Assembly (NCBI GenBank): GCA_016208535.1
Contig: JACQXW010000006.1
Span: 1-39,071 of the forward strand
DNA: 39,071 bases
Reading direction: 5' to 3'
DNA from: Candidatus Terryibacteriota bacterium
Lineage (GTDB): Bacteria; Patescibacteriota; Minisyncoccia; UBA9983
Shown here: piece by piece, positions 7,426-15,570 of the stretch
Layout: each line of letters opens with the position of its first letter
Position numbering within the stretch: position 1 is the first letter of the stretch
Translations under genes and position numbers: made by a program
The notes under the pieces: model-generated
Database searches by the model: none
Told to the model about the DNA's origin: nothing
Seen by the model: only the letters and a program-made list of their open reading frames with translations

Positions 7426-7490
7426 TCCGTTTCACCACAGGCGCAATATATTTAATCTAACATAGAAATGTTAAGATATAAAATAAAAAT

Positions 7491-7718
7491 ATGCAGACTG
7501 ATAAACAGAAAATAGGGGAAATAGGTGAAAATACAGCCTGTAAGTTTCTCATGAAACAAGGATTTATAATAAAAGACCGCAATTATCGCAAAAAATGGGG
7601 AGAAATTGACATAATAGCCCAAGATGAAACCGAATGGCAAGTGGATATAATGGCTGTTTTTCTTGATTTTAACGCCAAAAAGGCTAAAATAAGAACGACA
7701 GAAAATGTAATTTTGTAA
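7491..7718 (+). pseudogene. Truncated YraN/UPF0102 family protein
   Basis: Residues 1-45 match the start of the YraN (UPF0102) nuclease-fold family: GEIGENTACKFLMKQGFIIKDRNYRKKWGEIDIIAQDE, with the conserved GE, RNYR and GEIDII motifs. Full-length members have about 115-125 residues. Here the match ends after the GEIDII strand, and the last 25 residues do not resemble the family, lacking the expected second catalytic strand. The stop comes 3 nt before tRNA-Pro. An interrupted gene that has lost its 3' half is the simplest reading, and the tRNA may mark the break point. Confidence 0.65.
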
Positions 7719-7721
7719 TCC

Positions 7722-7792
7722 CGGGCCGTAGTATACCGGTAGTACGCATGCTTTGGGAGCATGTAGACTGGGTTCAATTCCCAGCGGCCCGA
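7722..7792 (+). tRNA. tRNA-Pro (anticodon TGG)
   Basis: Acceptor CGGGCCG/CGGCCCG, anticodon stem CATGC/GCATG with loop TTTGGGA (anticodon TGG), T-arm CTGGG TTCAATT CCCAG, discriminator A and no encoded CCA. Plus strand, 3 nt after the truncated yraN. Confidence 0.95.
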
Positions 7793-7795
7793 ATT

Positions 7796-8089
7796 CTACT
7801 TCATCTCCTGCAAAAAGGTCATATTATAGAAGATGAAAATCATACCTGCGATTATCAGCGCCAAATGATGGATGCTGTTTAAATCCTCTCCTATCAAATA
7901 ACCAACCAAATCAAAGACAAAACCAAGGGTAAAAACAATGGCGCCAATGGTCATCCAGGTGAAATAACTCTTTGGCAGTTTACTGGATAAAGAAACTCTG
8001 TCTTTAATAATCAACACAGTAAACAAAAAACCGCTCACTATTCCCAGAAGATTAATGATAAAAGAATATGTTCCTGTTATTGCTATCAT
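7796..8089 (-). CDS. Small three-helix membrane protein, unknown
   Basis: A 97-residue protein with three hydrophobic segments (about 7-27, 43-66 and 73-91), a basic loop after the first and a short acidic loop after the second. It has no Cys, His cluster or known motif. The size and layout resemble small multi-helix membrane proteins of unknown role. It is divergent from the MgtC-family gene, with 44 nt between starts, so the two may share a promoter region. It converges on tRNA-Pro 3 nt away. Confidence 0.65.
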   Translation of the reverse strand: MIAITGTYSFIINLLGIVSGFLFTVLIIKDRVSLSSKLPKSYFTWMTIGAIVFTLGFVFDLVGYLIGEDLNSIHHLALIIAGMIFIFYNMTFLQEMK

Positions 8090-8133
8090 TGTTAATATTT
8101 TTATAATATGCTAAAATCGCAAACAATACAATT

Positions 8134-8592
8134 ATGGAATTATTCAGCAACATAGATTGGAATATTTTTTTGCGGCTGTTTGTGGCCATGATTCTGGGAG
8201 TGGCCATCGGGATTGAGAGAACAGTTGCTCACAAGACCGCGGGCATGAGGACTTACGGCCTGGTGAGTATGGGTGCGGCCTTGTTTGTAATAATTTCTTC
8301 TGTTATGACTCAGCAATATTCAGATACAGCCTCTCTTGATCCCCTGCGAATGGCCTCGCAGATTATTGTGGGAATCGGCTTTTTGGGCGCCGGGCTGATT
8401 ATATTCAGGGAGTCCACTCTCAGCGGGCTGACCACTGCAGCCGGTCTCTGGGTGGCAGGAGGAATCGGCACTGCCTGCGGATTCGGGCTTTACACCATTG
8501 CCATTTTTGCCACCATTCTCACTTTATTTATCTTCAGTATTCTTTGGATCATAGAAAATAAAATCAAAAAAATAACAGATGCCAATGAATAA
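8134..8592 (+). CDS. MgtC/SapB family membrane protein
   Basis: A 152-residue inner-membrane protein. RLFVAMILGVAIGIER and the following KTAGMRTYGLVSMGAAL are the MgtC/SapB signature, and IIVGIGFLGAGLIIF and GLTTAAGLWVAGGIGTACGFG complete the four-to-five-helix domain. The C-terminal ACT-like domain of full MgtC proteins is absent. In other bacteria the family is linked to growth at low magnesium and to regulation of ATP synthase or membrane potential; the role here is inferred by family only. An extended -10 box TGcTAAAAT lies at 8112-8117, 16 nt upstream of the ATG. Confidence 0.93.
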   Translation: MELFSNIDWNIFLRLFVAMILGVAIGIERTVAHKTAGMRTYGLVSMGAALFVIISSVMTQQYSDTASLDPLRMASQIIVGIGFLGAGLIIFRESTLSGLTTAAGLWVAGGIGTACGFGLYTIAIFATILTLFIFSILWIIENKIKKITDANE

Positions 8593-8633
8593 AAAATGGT
8601 CGTTATTATTATTAAAAACCAAACATAATTGAT

Positions 8634-8747
8634 ATGGATAAAATCATTTTAAACTGCGCCTGCGATTGCGGAACTTGCGATGAATGCGAGACAGAAAAAA
8701 AAGAGGAGGGGAGTGAGGATGATGGAAAAGGAGAAGAAGGGGAATAA
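8634..8747 (+). CDS. Cys-rich microprotein with acidic tail
   Basis: A 37-codon frame. The N-terminal third contains NCACDCGTCDECE: five Cys spaced C-x-C-x-C-x2-C-x2-C, enough for a zinc or Fe-S site. The rest is almost all Glu, Asp, Lys and Gly. There is no clear Shine-Dalgarno sequence. It ends 12 nt before tRNA-Gly. The regular Cys spacing followed by low-complexity acidic sequence argues for a real protein over chance, but nothing else supports expression. Confidence 0.45.
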   Translation: MDKIILNCACDCGTCDECETEKKEEGSEDDGKGEEGE

Positions 8748-8759
8748 AAATGGCAGAGT

Positions 8760-8830
8760 GCGGACGTAGTTTAGTGGCAGAATAATTGCCTTCCAAGCAG
8801 TGGGTGCGGGTTCGATTCCCGCCGTCCGCA
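8760..8830 (+). tRNA. tRNA-Gly (anticodon TCC)
   Basis: Acceptor GCGGACG/CGTCCGC, D-arm with GTGGCAGA, anticodon stem ATTGC/GCAGT with loop CTTCCAA (anticodon TCC), T-arm GCGGG TTCGATT CCCGC, discriminator A and no encoded CCA. Confidence 0.95.
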
Positions 8831-8867
8831 ATTGAAAATCCGCCGATGAGGCGGATTTTCAATTTTT
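8830..8867. terminator. Terminator between tRNA-Gly and hup
   Basis: Perfect 15-bp arms AATTGAAAATCCGCC / GGCGGATTTTCAATT around GATGA, followed by Ts on the plus strand and by an A/T run on the other. It probably works for both convergent genes. Its core TCCGCC...GGCGGA is shared with the palindromic elements found inside genes. Confidence 0.8.
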
Positions 8868-8902
8868 CTGGACCAGAAAAAAATTTACTGCTTGCAAAGA
8901 GT

Positions 8903-9175
8903 TTATCGAACTGCCTCTTTCAAGGCCTTGGCCGCTCTGAATTTCGGCACTTTTGTTGCAGGAACATTTACTGTGGCGCCTGTTTTTGGATTGCGCGCCT
9001 GCCGGGCCTTTCGCTGTTTAACCGCAAAAATACCAAGTCCGGCAATTGAAACATCCTCTCCTTTCTTAAGTGTTTTAATAATGCTGTCAATCACAGTATC
9101 AACCGCCTTTTCAGCATCCACCTTTGTGCCGCCCAAAACCTCCTGAACGGCATCAACAATTCCAGCTTTATTCAT
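8903..9175 (-). CDS. hup: HU-family DNA-binding protein
   Basis: A 90-residue histone-like protein that bends and compacts DNA as a dimer. The N-terminus MNKAGIVDAVQ, GLGIFAVKQRKARQARNPKTGATVNVP (beta arms with the DNA-intercalating RNPKTG tip) and KVPKFRAAKALKEAV are full family signatures, and the length is standard. It is transcribed alone: a -10 box TATTAT (complement of 9182-9187) lies 6 nt before the ATG and a strong terminator lies downstream at 8830-8867. A TTATCAACA sequence, like a weak DnaA box, occurs upstream at 9266-9274. Confidence 0.96.
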   Translation of the reverse strand: MNKAGIVDAVQEVLGGTKVDAEKAVDTVIDSIIKTLKKGEDVSIAGLGIFAVKQRKARQARNPKTGATVNVPATKVPKFRAAKALKEAVR

Positions 9176-9181
9176 AGTAAT

Positions 9182-9187
9182 ATAATA
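9182..9187 (-). promoter_or_regulatory. -10 box of hup
   Basis: TATTAT on the minus strand, 6 nt from the start codon; a leaderless mRNA is expected. Confidence 0.5.
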
Positions 9188-9290
9188 CTAATCTACAATT
9201 TATAAATTTCGACCTATTTCTTAGACTTAAATAATTATATAATAAGCCATTTTTAAAGCAATAAGTTATCAACATCCTTATTTTATCTAA

Positions 9291-10820
9291 TTATCTGGCA
9301 TATTCCACTATTCGGTTTTCCCGAATCACATGCACCTTTATTTCTCCGGGATATTTCAATTCCTGTTCAATGCGGTCGGCAATATCCCGGGCCATTTTTT
9401 GGGCCTCCAAATCGGAAATTTTTTCAGGAGTGACAAAAATCCTGATCTCCCGGCCAGCCTGAATGGCAAAGGATTTTTCCACTCCCTCAAAAGAATTGGC
9501 GATGTTTTCCAAATCCTCAAGCCTTTTAAGATAATTTTCCAAGGTATCCCGTCTGGCTCCTGGCCTGGCTCCGGAAATGGCGTCAGCAGCCTGAACAATG
9601 ACTGATTCCACGGTTTCAAAAGGATATTCCTCATGATGAGCCTGCATGGCCTGGAGAATTTTTTCATCAGTATTAAATTTCTGCAAAATTCTTTTCCCGA
9701 TTTCCACATGGCTTCCTTGAATCTCATGGTCCATGGCCTTGCCGATGTCGTGAAGCAGGCTGGCTTTTTTTGCCACAGAAACATCTGCCCCTAGTTCAGC
9801 GGCCAACATACCCGCAAGATGAGCCACCTCAATGGAATGCTGAAGAACATTTTGGCCGTAGCTGGTTCTGAAATAGAGCCTGCCGAGAACAGAGAGCAAC
9901 CGGGGGTCAAGATCAATAACTCCTGTTTCATAGGCTGCGGCCTCGCCTTTTTGTTTGATTAATTTTTCAACCTCAATCTTTGCCTTTTCCACCATCTCCT
10001 CGATTCTGGCGGGCTGAATCCTGCCGTCAAGAATAAGATTTTCCAAGGCAATCTTGGCAATATGCCGGCGCACCGGATCAAAACTGGAAACCACAATCGA
10101 GCCGGGAGTATCATCAACAATTATTTCCACACCTGCAGCCCGTTCCAATGCTCTGATATTTCTTCCCTCTTTCCCGATAATCTTTCCCTTTATATCATCA
10201 GAGGGAATGGAAACAGTGGTGGTGGTGATTTCTGAGGAAGTGGGGGAGGCCAGGCGCTGGATGGCAGTGACAAGAATCTCCCGGGCCCTTTTTTCAAATT
10301 CCTCCCGGCCGGTCATCTCCAGTTTTTGAATGCGGCTGAGAAGGTCGTCCTCATGCCTTTTTTCAATTATCTTTAAGAGCTCGTTTTTTGCCTCCTCTTC
10401 TGTAAGGCCGGCAAGTTTTTCCAATTCATTCTTTTTCCGCTCCTCCATGGCCTCAATTTCCTCTTTTTTCTTTTTTAATCTCTCAATTTTTTCCTGAAAA
10501 TCATGTTTCTCTTTTTCCAATTCTGTTCTCTGTTTTTCCAGATTCTCCTCTTTTTGCAAAGACCTTTCCTCAAGTTTGCGCGCCTGCAAGACAGCGGTTT
10601 TTTCTTCCTGCTTGGCGTCCTCAAGAATTTTTTCCGCCTTTTTGGCAGCCTCCTCTATTGCCTTTTGGGTCTTGTCTTTGGCATCCAAAAGAAGCTGTTT
10701 GATTTTTAATTCAGCAGAGCTTTTTTGCCGAAGGGTGATGAGCTGATGAAGAAAATAGCCGATGACTATTCCTCCCAAGCCGGAAAACCCGGCCAAAAGC
10801 ACAATTTTGGTTAGATTCAT
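9291..10820 (-). CDS. rny: Ribonuclease Y
   Basis: Membrane-tethered endoribonuclease that starts mRNA decay. Its 509 residues show a single N-terminal membrane helix (about 4-24), a long Lys/Glu/Gln coiled coil (about 35-160), a KH domain (KGKIIGKEGRNIRALE, about 212-228), an HD domain (LLHDIGKAMDHEIQGSHVEIG, about 357-378) and a C-terminal part ending in KVHVIRENRIVEYAR, all in the usual order and length. It runs alone on the minus strand between hup and the divergent gpmI. With PNPase in the same window it forms the core of a Gram-positive-type RNA degradation system. Confidence 0.97.
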   Translation of the reverse strand: MNLTKIVLLAGFSGLGGIVIGYFLHQLITLRQKSSAELKIKQLLLDAKDKTQKAIEEAAKKAEKILEDAKQEEKTAVLQARKLEERSLQKEENLEKQRTELEKEKHDFQEKIERLKKKKEEIEAMEERKKNELEKLAGLTEEEAKNELLKIIEKRHEDDLLSRIQKLEMTGREEFEKRAREILVTAIQRLASPTSSEITTTTVSIPSDDIKGKIIGKEGRNIRALERAAGVEIIVDDTPGSIVVSSFDPVRRHIAKIALENLILDGRIQPARIEEMVEKAKIEVEKLIKQKGEAAAYETGVIDLDPRLLSVLGRLYFRTSYGQNVLQHSIEVAHLAGMLAAELGADVSVAKKASLLHDIGKAMDHEIQGSHVEIGKRILQKFNTDEKILQAMQAHHEEYPFETVESVIVQAADAISGARPGARRDTLENYLKRLEDLENIANSFEGVEKSFAIQAGREIRIFVTPEKISDLEAQKMARDIADRIEQELKYPGEIKVHVIRENRIVEYAR

Positions 10821-10921
10821 GATAGTGAAGCATGTTGTCCGTTATCCTCATATTTTTATTTGATTTCGAACGAATGCGAAATTAAATGATAAAGTTAATG
10901 ATTTTATAATAAACCATATGC

Positions 10922-10927
10922 TAAAAT
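10922..10927 (+). promoter_or_regulatory. Extended -10 box of gpmI
   Basis: TGcTAAAAT, with 8 nt between the box and the ATG at 10936. Confidence 0.5.
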
Positions 10928-10935
10928 AAAGCAAT

Positions 10936-12516
10936 ATGAAATACAAACCCGTGGTTTTAATCATCCTTGATGGATTCGGGATTTCGCCGGACAAAATTGG
11001 CTCGCCGTGGGAGATTGTTGAGAGAAAAACTTTTCATGATATAGAAAAATTTTATCCCTTTACCGCCATCCAGGCCTCAGGCATTGCCGTGGGCCTGCCC
11101 TGGGGCGAGGCAGGGAACAGCGAGGTTGGACACCTCACCATTGGCGCCGGCAAAATCATTTATAATTATCTGCCAAAAATTTCCACTGCCATTACCGACG
11201 GCTCGTTTTTTAAGAATGATGCTTTTCTCAGGGCGATTGAACACGTAAAAAAAAATAATAGTTCCCTCCATCTTTCCGGACTTTTTTCCTCAGGCACGGT
11301 TCACGCCTATTTCGAGCATCTTTACGCCCTCTTGGATCTGGCCAAACAAAATGAAGTAAAAAATGTCTATCTCCATCTCTACACTGACGGCAAAGACGCC
11401 TACAAAAAAGAGGGGATGAAATTCTATAAAGATTTTGAGCAAAATCTCAAAAAAAATTATCCCAACGCAAAAATCGCCTCCATCATCGGCAGGAATTTCA
11501 GTATGGACAGAGATAATAATTGGAATAAAACAGCCAGAGCTTACAATCTTTTTGTAAATGGAGAGGGAGAGGAATTTGAATGTGTTTCCGATTATATTGC
11601 CAGCCAGTATAAAAAAGAAATTTTTGACCCAAATATCGAGCCCGCCTTCGCTAAAGCTACTGCGGGCAAGCCCGGTATTATTAAAGACAATGATGCTCTA
11701 ATTTTTTTCAATTTCCGCGAGGATAGCATGAGGCAATTAACCAGGGCTTTTGTCAGCAAAGATTTTTCCCATTTTCCACGCAAGAGCATCAATAATCTCT
11801 TGGTTGTCACCATGACTGAATATGACAAAAATATTCCCTGTTTAACCGCCTTTAAATCAGCAGAAGTAGAAGAACCCTTAGCCAGAATTATTGCGGAAAA
11901 CGGCCTTAAACAGCTTCATATTGCTGAATCAGAAAAATACGCCCATGTCACTTATTTTTTGAATGGCGGCAGAGAAACTTCGTTTGAAGGTGAGGAAAGA
12001 ATCCTGGTGAAGTCCCCGGAAACTCCTTCCTATGCCTTAGTGCCGGAAATGTCTGCGGAAAAAGTGACTGAGGCTGTTTTGGACAATCTTGAAAAATACG
12101 ACTTCATTGTCGTTAATTTTGCCAATGCCGACATGGTGGGCCACACAGGGAAATTCGAGCCCACAGCCAAGGCCATTGAGACAATTGACAGATGTCTGGG
12201 AAAAATAATCCCTGCGGTTTTAAAGATAAACGGAGTGATGGTCATCACCGCTGACCATGGCAATGCCGAAGAAAAAATTTACAAAATCACGGGCGAGGAA
12301 AAATCAAAACACTCCATCAACCCTGTGCCCCTTTATCTCATTGCCACTGATTTTAAAAGAAAAAAGGAGGAAACAGAAAAGGAAATCATTGACGATTACA
12401 AAGACATCAAAGGAACCCTCTCTGACGTGGCTCCGACAATTTTGGAATTACTCGGCCTAAAAAAACCGGCCTCTATGACTGGTAAAAACCTGTTAGAAAA
12501 ATTACTTAGTTCTTAA
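10936..12516 (+). CDS. gpmI: 2,3-bisphosphoglycerate-independent phosphoglycerate mutase
   Basis: Interconverts 3- and 2-phosphoglycerate in glycolysis; a manganese-dependent enzyme of the alkaline phosphatase superfamily. LIILDGFG at the N-terminus binds metal, GNSEVGH (about 60-66) carries the phospho-accepting Ser62, [12 protein letters not shown] is conserved in the phosphotransferase domain, and DMVGHTG and ITADHGNAE provide the C-terminal metal ligands. Length 526, against a usual 510-520. The excess is an in-frame palindromic insertion, [11 protein letters not shown] (11640-11667), in a loop before the IFFNFR strand. The 3' end overlaps the convergent clpP by 15 bp. Confidence 0.96.
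   Translation: MKYKPVVLIILDGFGISPDKIGSPWEIVERKTFHDIEKFYPFTAIQASGIAVGLPWGEAGNSEVGHLTIGAGKIIYNYLPKISTAITDGSFFKNDAFLRAIEHVKKNNSSLHLSGLFSSGTVHAYFEHLYALLDLAKQNEVKNVYLHLYTDGKDAYKKEGMKFYKDFEQNLKKNYPNAKIASIIGRNFSMDRDNNWNKTARAYNLFVNGEGEEFECVSDYIASQYKKEIFDPNIEPAFAKATAGKPGIIKDNDALIFFNFREDSMRQLTRAFVSKDFSHFPRKSINNLLVVTMTEYDKNIPCLTAFKSAEVEEPLARIIAENGLKQLHIAESEKYAHVTYFLNGGRETSFEGEERILVKSPETPSYALVPEMSAEKVTEAVLDNLEKYDFIVVNFANADMVGHTGKFEPTAKAIETIDRCLGKIIPAVLKINGVMVITADHGNAEEKIYKITGEEKSKHSINPVPLYLIATDFKRKKEETEKEIIDDYKDIKGTLSDVAPTILELLGLKKPASMTGKNLLEKLLSS
11640..11667. repeat. Palindromic insertion in gpmI (AFAKATAG)
   Basis: Ends GCCCGC (11640-11645) and GCGGGC (11662-11667) enclose a 16-nt centre. In frame, it gives [11 protein letters not shown], a peptide with no counterpart in phosphoglycerate mutases. 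Confidence 0.7.
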
Positions 12517-13080
12517 AACAACATCTATGATGCCGTATTTTTTTGCCTCGTCGGCATCCATAAAAAAGTCGCGGTCTGTGTCTTTGGAAATTTTTTCCAC
12601 TGACTGACCTGCGTGTTTGGCGAGAATCTGGTTTAATTTGTCTTTTATTTTGATGATATGCCTGGCCTGAATATCCACGTCAACTGCCTGGCCCTCTGCG
12701 CCTCCCATCACCTGATGAATCATCACCTCTGAATTGGGCAGGGCAAATCTTTTTCCCTTCTTGCCCGTGGCCAAAAGAATGGCTCCGCCAGAGGCAGCCA
12801 GACCAACGCAATACGTGGCCACATCCGCCTTGATGTGATTCATGGTGTCGTAAATGGCCAAGGTGGCGGTCACTGACCCCCCGGGCGAATTGATGTACAA
12901 ATGAATGTCTTTTTTGGGGTCCTGAAGTTCTAAAAATAAAAGCTGGGCAATGATGGTGTTGGCCAAGGCGTCTGTAATCGGGCCGGCCAAAAAAACAATC
13001 CTGTCCTTTAGGAGTCGGGAATAGATATCGTAGGCACGTTCCCCAAATTGGCTCTTTTCAATTACTGTTGGTATTAACAT
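12502..13080 (-). CDS. clpP: ATP-dependent Clp protease proteolytic subunit
   Basis: Serine protease that forms the tetradecameric barrel fed by Clp ATPases. Catalytic Ser97 is in GLAASGGA, His122 in SEVMIHQ and Asp171 in [14 protein letters not shown], the same numbering as the E. coli mature-form convention. The oligomer-forming head helix [18 protein letters not shown] is complete. The usual SMGA after the nucleophile region is SGGA here. It starts inside the end of the trigger factor gene (7-bp overlap), so the two are translationally linked, as in many bacteria. Confidence 0.97.
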   Translation of the reverse strand: MLIPTVIEKSQFGERAYDIYSRLLKDRIVFLAGPITDALANTIIAQLLFLELQDPKKDIHLYINSPGGSVTATLAIYDTMNHIKADVATYCVGLAASGGAILLATGKKGKRFALPNSEVMIHQVMGGAEGQAVDVDIQARHIIKIKDKLNQILAKHAGQSVEKISKDTDRDFFMDADEAKKYGIIDVVLRTK

Positions 13081-13892
13081 GATTCTAAAAATTGAAACAC
13101 TTTTTCGTTTCTAATTATGCCGTAAGTATAAATCCTCACCCTTTCTGGGTCAACTCCTTTATGTTGTGCCAATATTTTCTCAGCCTCTTTGTTTAATTCA
13201 TCTTGCGGCACCTCTATTTTTTCTCTTTCAGCAATTTCATTTAAGGCCAAACCGTATTTCACCCGCTTGAGAGCGTCTTTATCCCAGTCCCTTAAAAGTT
13301 CGTCTTCTGTTTTTTTAAGATGATTTAAATAATCCTCCCATTTTAGGCCGGATTGCTCTATGCTGAATTTAATCTCCTCCAGCATCTTGTTTTTTTCCGC
13401 CTCAATTAAAATTTTTGGAATTTCAACTCTCGCCGCATTTATTATTTTATCAAGGATTTCCAGCCGCCTCTGCTGTTGAACCTTTATATCTGCCGCATCT
13501 CCCGAGACAACAGTCTCTTTGGCAATCTTTTTATAATCCGGCAAATCAATTTCCGGAAGAACGGCTGTTTTAATTTTATATCCCAAGGGATTGCCTCTTG
13601 CCATCTTGGTAATTAAAATCTCCGGCTGGCCAATGGCCTTAATTTTATGAGTTTGAATAATTTTGGGATATTCCCCTTGGAGAGCAAAAATCGCCATCTT
13701 CTCCAGAATGACTGGCTCGCCGACTTTTTCTATTAAAATTTTTTCCGGCACACTGCCTGGCCGAAAGCCGTCTACTTTTATCTCCTGAGATAATTTTTTG
13801 ATAACCTGCTCTCTGTAAGATTCAAAATCGCCGGCTAAAATCTCTCCGGTAATTTCCACTTCAGAACCAGGCAATAATTTAATTTCTATCAT
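13074..13892 (-). CDS. tig: Compact trigger factor without PPIase domain
   Basis: Ribosome-associated chaperone homologue of 272 residues (usual length about 430). The N-terminal ribosome-binding domain is present (about 1-135): [23 protein letters not shown], and [12 protein letters not shown] in place of the common GFRKGKVP. After about residue 150 it passes straight into the helical C-terminal chaperone domain ([13 protein letters not shown], a Pro-containing helix start and [22 protein letters not shown]). The FKBP-type prolyl isomerase domain expected between them is missing. Operon neighbour of clpP (downstream, overlapping) and jag (upstream, overlapping 14 bp). Confidence 0.85.
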   Translation of the reverse strand: MIEIKLLPGSEVEITGEILAGDFESYREQVIKKLSQEIKVDGFRPGSVPEKILIEKVGEPVILEKMAIFALQGEYPKIIQTHKIKAIGQPEILITKMARGNPLGYKIKTAVLPEIDLPDYKKIAKETVVSGDAADIKVQQQRRLEILDKIINAARVEIPKILIEAEKNKMLEEIKFSIEQSGLKWEDYLNHLKKTEDELLRDWDKDALKRVKYGLALNEIAEREKIEVPQDELNKEAEKILAQHKGVDPERVRIYTYGIIRNEKVFQFLESC

Positions 13893-14349
13893 AAGGCTTT
13901 ATGACCACCCGCCGGTCGGGATCCACGCCAACGCTTTCCGTAATAATATCGGGATATTCTGTGAGTACAGAATGAATGATTCTTCTTTCATAAGGATTCA
14001 TTGGCTCAAGCTCAATCTCCTTTTTAAGATAGCGTACCTTTTGAGCGTTCATTCGGGCCAAGTTTTTTAATTCCTCTGTTTTTTTTATCTGGTAATCATT
14101 AACATCCAAAAGAAACTGAATCTTCTCCAGATTATTTCTTTTAAACTCGCTCTCGGTGATTTTTTTGACCAAATGAGTTAAGGCAAGAAGATGCTGTCCA
14201 TTTTCTCCGATTAAAATCCCTGCCTCCTGGGTCCTGATGACAAACTGGAAACATTCGCTGCCCTCTCTCACATCAATTTCTCCTTTGACTGTCATTTTCT
14301 CCAGAACCGCCTCCACTGATGATTTGATTATTTTTATTTGCTGTTCCAT
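13879..14349 (-). CDS. jag: Jag/KhpB-type KH-R3H RNA-binding protein
   Basis: Single-stranded nucleic acid-binding protein usually encoded beside yidC. A KH domain (about 35-110) is recognised by AGILIGENGQHLLALTHLVKKI, and an R3H domain follows with MNPYERRIIHSVL. The N-terminal Jag domain is short or absent. I prefer the ATG at 14349 (MEQQIKI); an in-frame start at 14385 is possible. Either way the gene begins inside yidC (overlap of at least 77 bp). In other bacteria KhpB acts with KhpA in RNA binding and cell elongation. Part of the rnpA-yidC-jag-tig-clpP run. Confidence 0.88.
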   Translation of the reverse strand: MEQQIKIIKSSVEAVLEKMTVKGEIDVREGSECFQFVIRTQEAGILIGENGQHLLALTHLVKKITESEFKRNNLEKIQFLLDVNDYQIKKTEELKNLARMNAQKVRYLKKEIELEPMNPYERRIIHSVLTEYPDIITESVGVDPDRRVVIKPYDRN

Positions 14350-15067
14350 AAATTTTCCCCGCCTTTTTCCTGACAATGGTTTCATGCACTATAGCAAAAA
14401 TATTCATGGTCGTCCAATAGAGACCGATGGCAGAGGAAAGCCGGGAAACGATAAAAAAAATAAAAACCGGCATAATGTATCTCATCTGGAGATTGAGGCT
14501 TCTGGCAAAATCGTTCTTAAAAGAGGCCTTGGCGATTGGCTCCTTTTTAACAGGCGGCAAGGCCAGCCTCATTTGAATGAATTGGGTGAGGCCGGTGAGA
14601 AAGGCAAGAACATAACTGTTTTTTGTCATATCAAAAAGGCCGAGAAATTTTAAATTAATATTTTCAGGCATGCTGATAAAAGAATACAAGTGACTGAAAT
14701 CAAAATTAAAACCAGCGGTAAAAATTTTATAAAGGGCGAAAAAAACGGGAATTTGGATTAAGAGAGTGAGAAAACCGGAAAAAGGGTTTATCCCGTGCCG
14801 GCGATAAAGCTCCATTGTTTTTTTTGCCTGCTCCTGACTGTTGCTCTTAAATTTTTCTTTAATGTTTTTGAGGTCAGGCTCTAATTGTTTTATTTTGATT
14901 TGAGTGACAGTAGCGCGATGGGTGAGAGGAAAGATGAGAAAACGGATGGCCAAAGTTAAAATGATGACGCTTAAACCCACATCATGAAAAGGCAAAACAT
15001 CTATCAGCCAAATCAAGCCGTTCAGAAACGGCTCGTAAAAAACGTTGTTAAAAATTAAGGATATCAT
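14273..15067 (-). CDS. yidC: Membrane protein insertase YidC/Oxa1
   Basis: Inserts and folds inner-membrane proteins with or without SecYEG. Length 264, with no periplasmic P1 domain, as in Gram-positive and CPR forms. Hydrophobic segments lie at about 10-45, 95-115, 145-160 and 195-225. The conserved cytoplasmic loop KIKQLEPDLKNIKEKFKS and HGINPFSGFLTLLIQIPVFFALYKI are clear. The C-terminal tail is basic. It ends within the 5' part of jag and starts 3 nt after rnpA. Confidence 0.94.
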   Translation of the reverse strand: MISLIFNNVFYEPFLNGLIWLIDVLPFHDVGLSVIILTLAIRFLIFPLTHRATVTQIKIKQLEPDLKNIKEKFKSNSQEQAKKTMELYRRHGINPFSGFLTLLIQIPVFFALYKIFTAGFNFDFSHLYSFISMPENINLKFLGLFDMTKNSYVLAFLTGLTQFIQMRLALPPVKKEPIAKASFKNDFARSLNLQMRYIMPVFIFFIVSRLSSAIGLYWTTMNIFAIVHETIVRKKAGKIYGTANKNNQIISGGGSGENDSQRRN

Positions 15068-15070
15068 ATC

Positions 15071-15475
15071 TTATAGTATTTTCGTCTTTTTTAATGATTC
15101 TTGCAATACCTTTCCCAATTCATGAAAGGTGAGTTTTTCACTGCCGGATTTAAAGAAAATTATCGCGCCAAGACCGGATTTGATTTTTGGAAGCAGTTTT
15201 TTAATAATATGTCTGGCTCTTTTTTTAAGTTTATTCCGAATAACCGATTTTTTTGAAACCTTTTGAGATGCCACAAAAGCAAACAAACTGATTGGTGTGG
15301 ACCCCGTTAGAGACAGGCTCTCTTTGAGAGCCGACGGATTTCGAAGAAATCCTGTCTCTAACGGGGTGGACAAAGAAGCAATCCTTAAAGAGAGATATTT
15401 AAAAGGAAAAGTTTTTCCTTTTTTAAAAATTTCTTCAAATAAAACCTTGTTAATTCTGTGTTTTTTAGGAAGCAT
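15071..15475 (-). CDS. rnpA: Ribonuclease P protein component
   Basis: Protein subunit of RNase P, which removes tRNA 5' leaders. MLPKKHRINK at the start, FAFVASQKVSKKSVIRNKLKKRARHI (the RNR-type helix that contacts RNA) and the C-terminal strand are present. I start at 15475; in-frame ATGs upstream (15523 and 15493) add an uncharacteristic leader. Between the first strand (RIASL) and FAFVAS lies an in-frame insertion of about 25 residues (STPLETGFLRN..., 15301-15367) made by a three-hairpin palindromic element. rpmH, usually next to rnpA, is not present between rnpA and dnaA. Confidence 0.92.
   Translation of the reverse strand: MLPKKHRINKVLFEEIFKKGKTFPFKYLSLRIASLSTPLETGFLRNPSALKESLSLTGSTPISLFAFVASQKVSKKSVIRNKLKKRARHIIKKLLPKIKSGLGAIIFFKSGSEKLTFHELGKVLQESLKKTKIL
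15301..15367. repeat. Cloverleaf palindromic element in rnpA
   Basis: Perfect 17-bp ends ACCCCGTTAGAGACAGG (15301-15317) / CCTGTCTCTAACGGGGT (15351-15367). Inside are two more perfect hairpins: GGCTCTC-TTT-GAGAGCC (15317-15333) and GGATTTC-GAA-GAAATCC (15337-15353). The DNA can form a three-way cruciform while remaining an open frame in rnpA. Confidence 0.85.
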
Positions 15476-15570
15476 AAAGATTATCCTAATCATACAATAA
15501 AAAATTTCTTGGTCAATATTCACTTTCTATCCACAGATTATTAACATAAGTATAAAGGTTTTGTTAGTTT

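Larger units (their letters stand above)
7241..7444 (-). pseudogene. Disrupted tRNA gene enclosing tRNA-Arg
   Basis: On the minus strand the 5' half starts at 7444: acceptor GCGCCTG, TG, D-stem GTGA, AACGGA, then a hairpin of about 34 nt (7392-7425), then TA, D-stem TCAC and CTAGGGTTTTTACCCC. The 3' half lies at 7241-7263: T-arm GCGGG/CCTGC with a 6-nt loop GCGAAT, then acceptor CGGGCGC. The two acceptor halves pair at all 7 positions (one G-T). A complete tRNA-Arg sits between the halves, flanked by CCCCGCAC/GTGCGGGG. The anticodon loop resembles TTTTTAC (TTT, Lys) but its stem is damaged. Whether any tRNA is made from it is unknown. Confidence 0.6.

Noticed and set aside
8634-8862. Longer frames covering tRNA-Gly on either strand
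   Set aside because: They read through a perfect tRNA and its terminator, so they are shadows.
14237-14653. 138-codon plus-strand frame across jag and yidC
   Set aside because: It is antisense to two well-identified, overlapping genes and has no family features.
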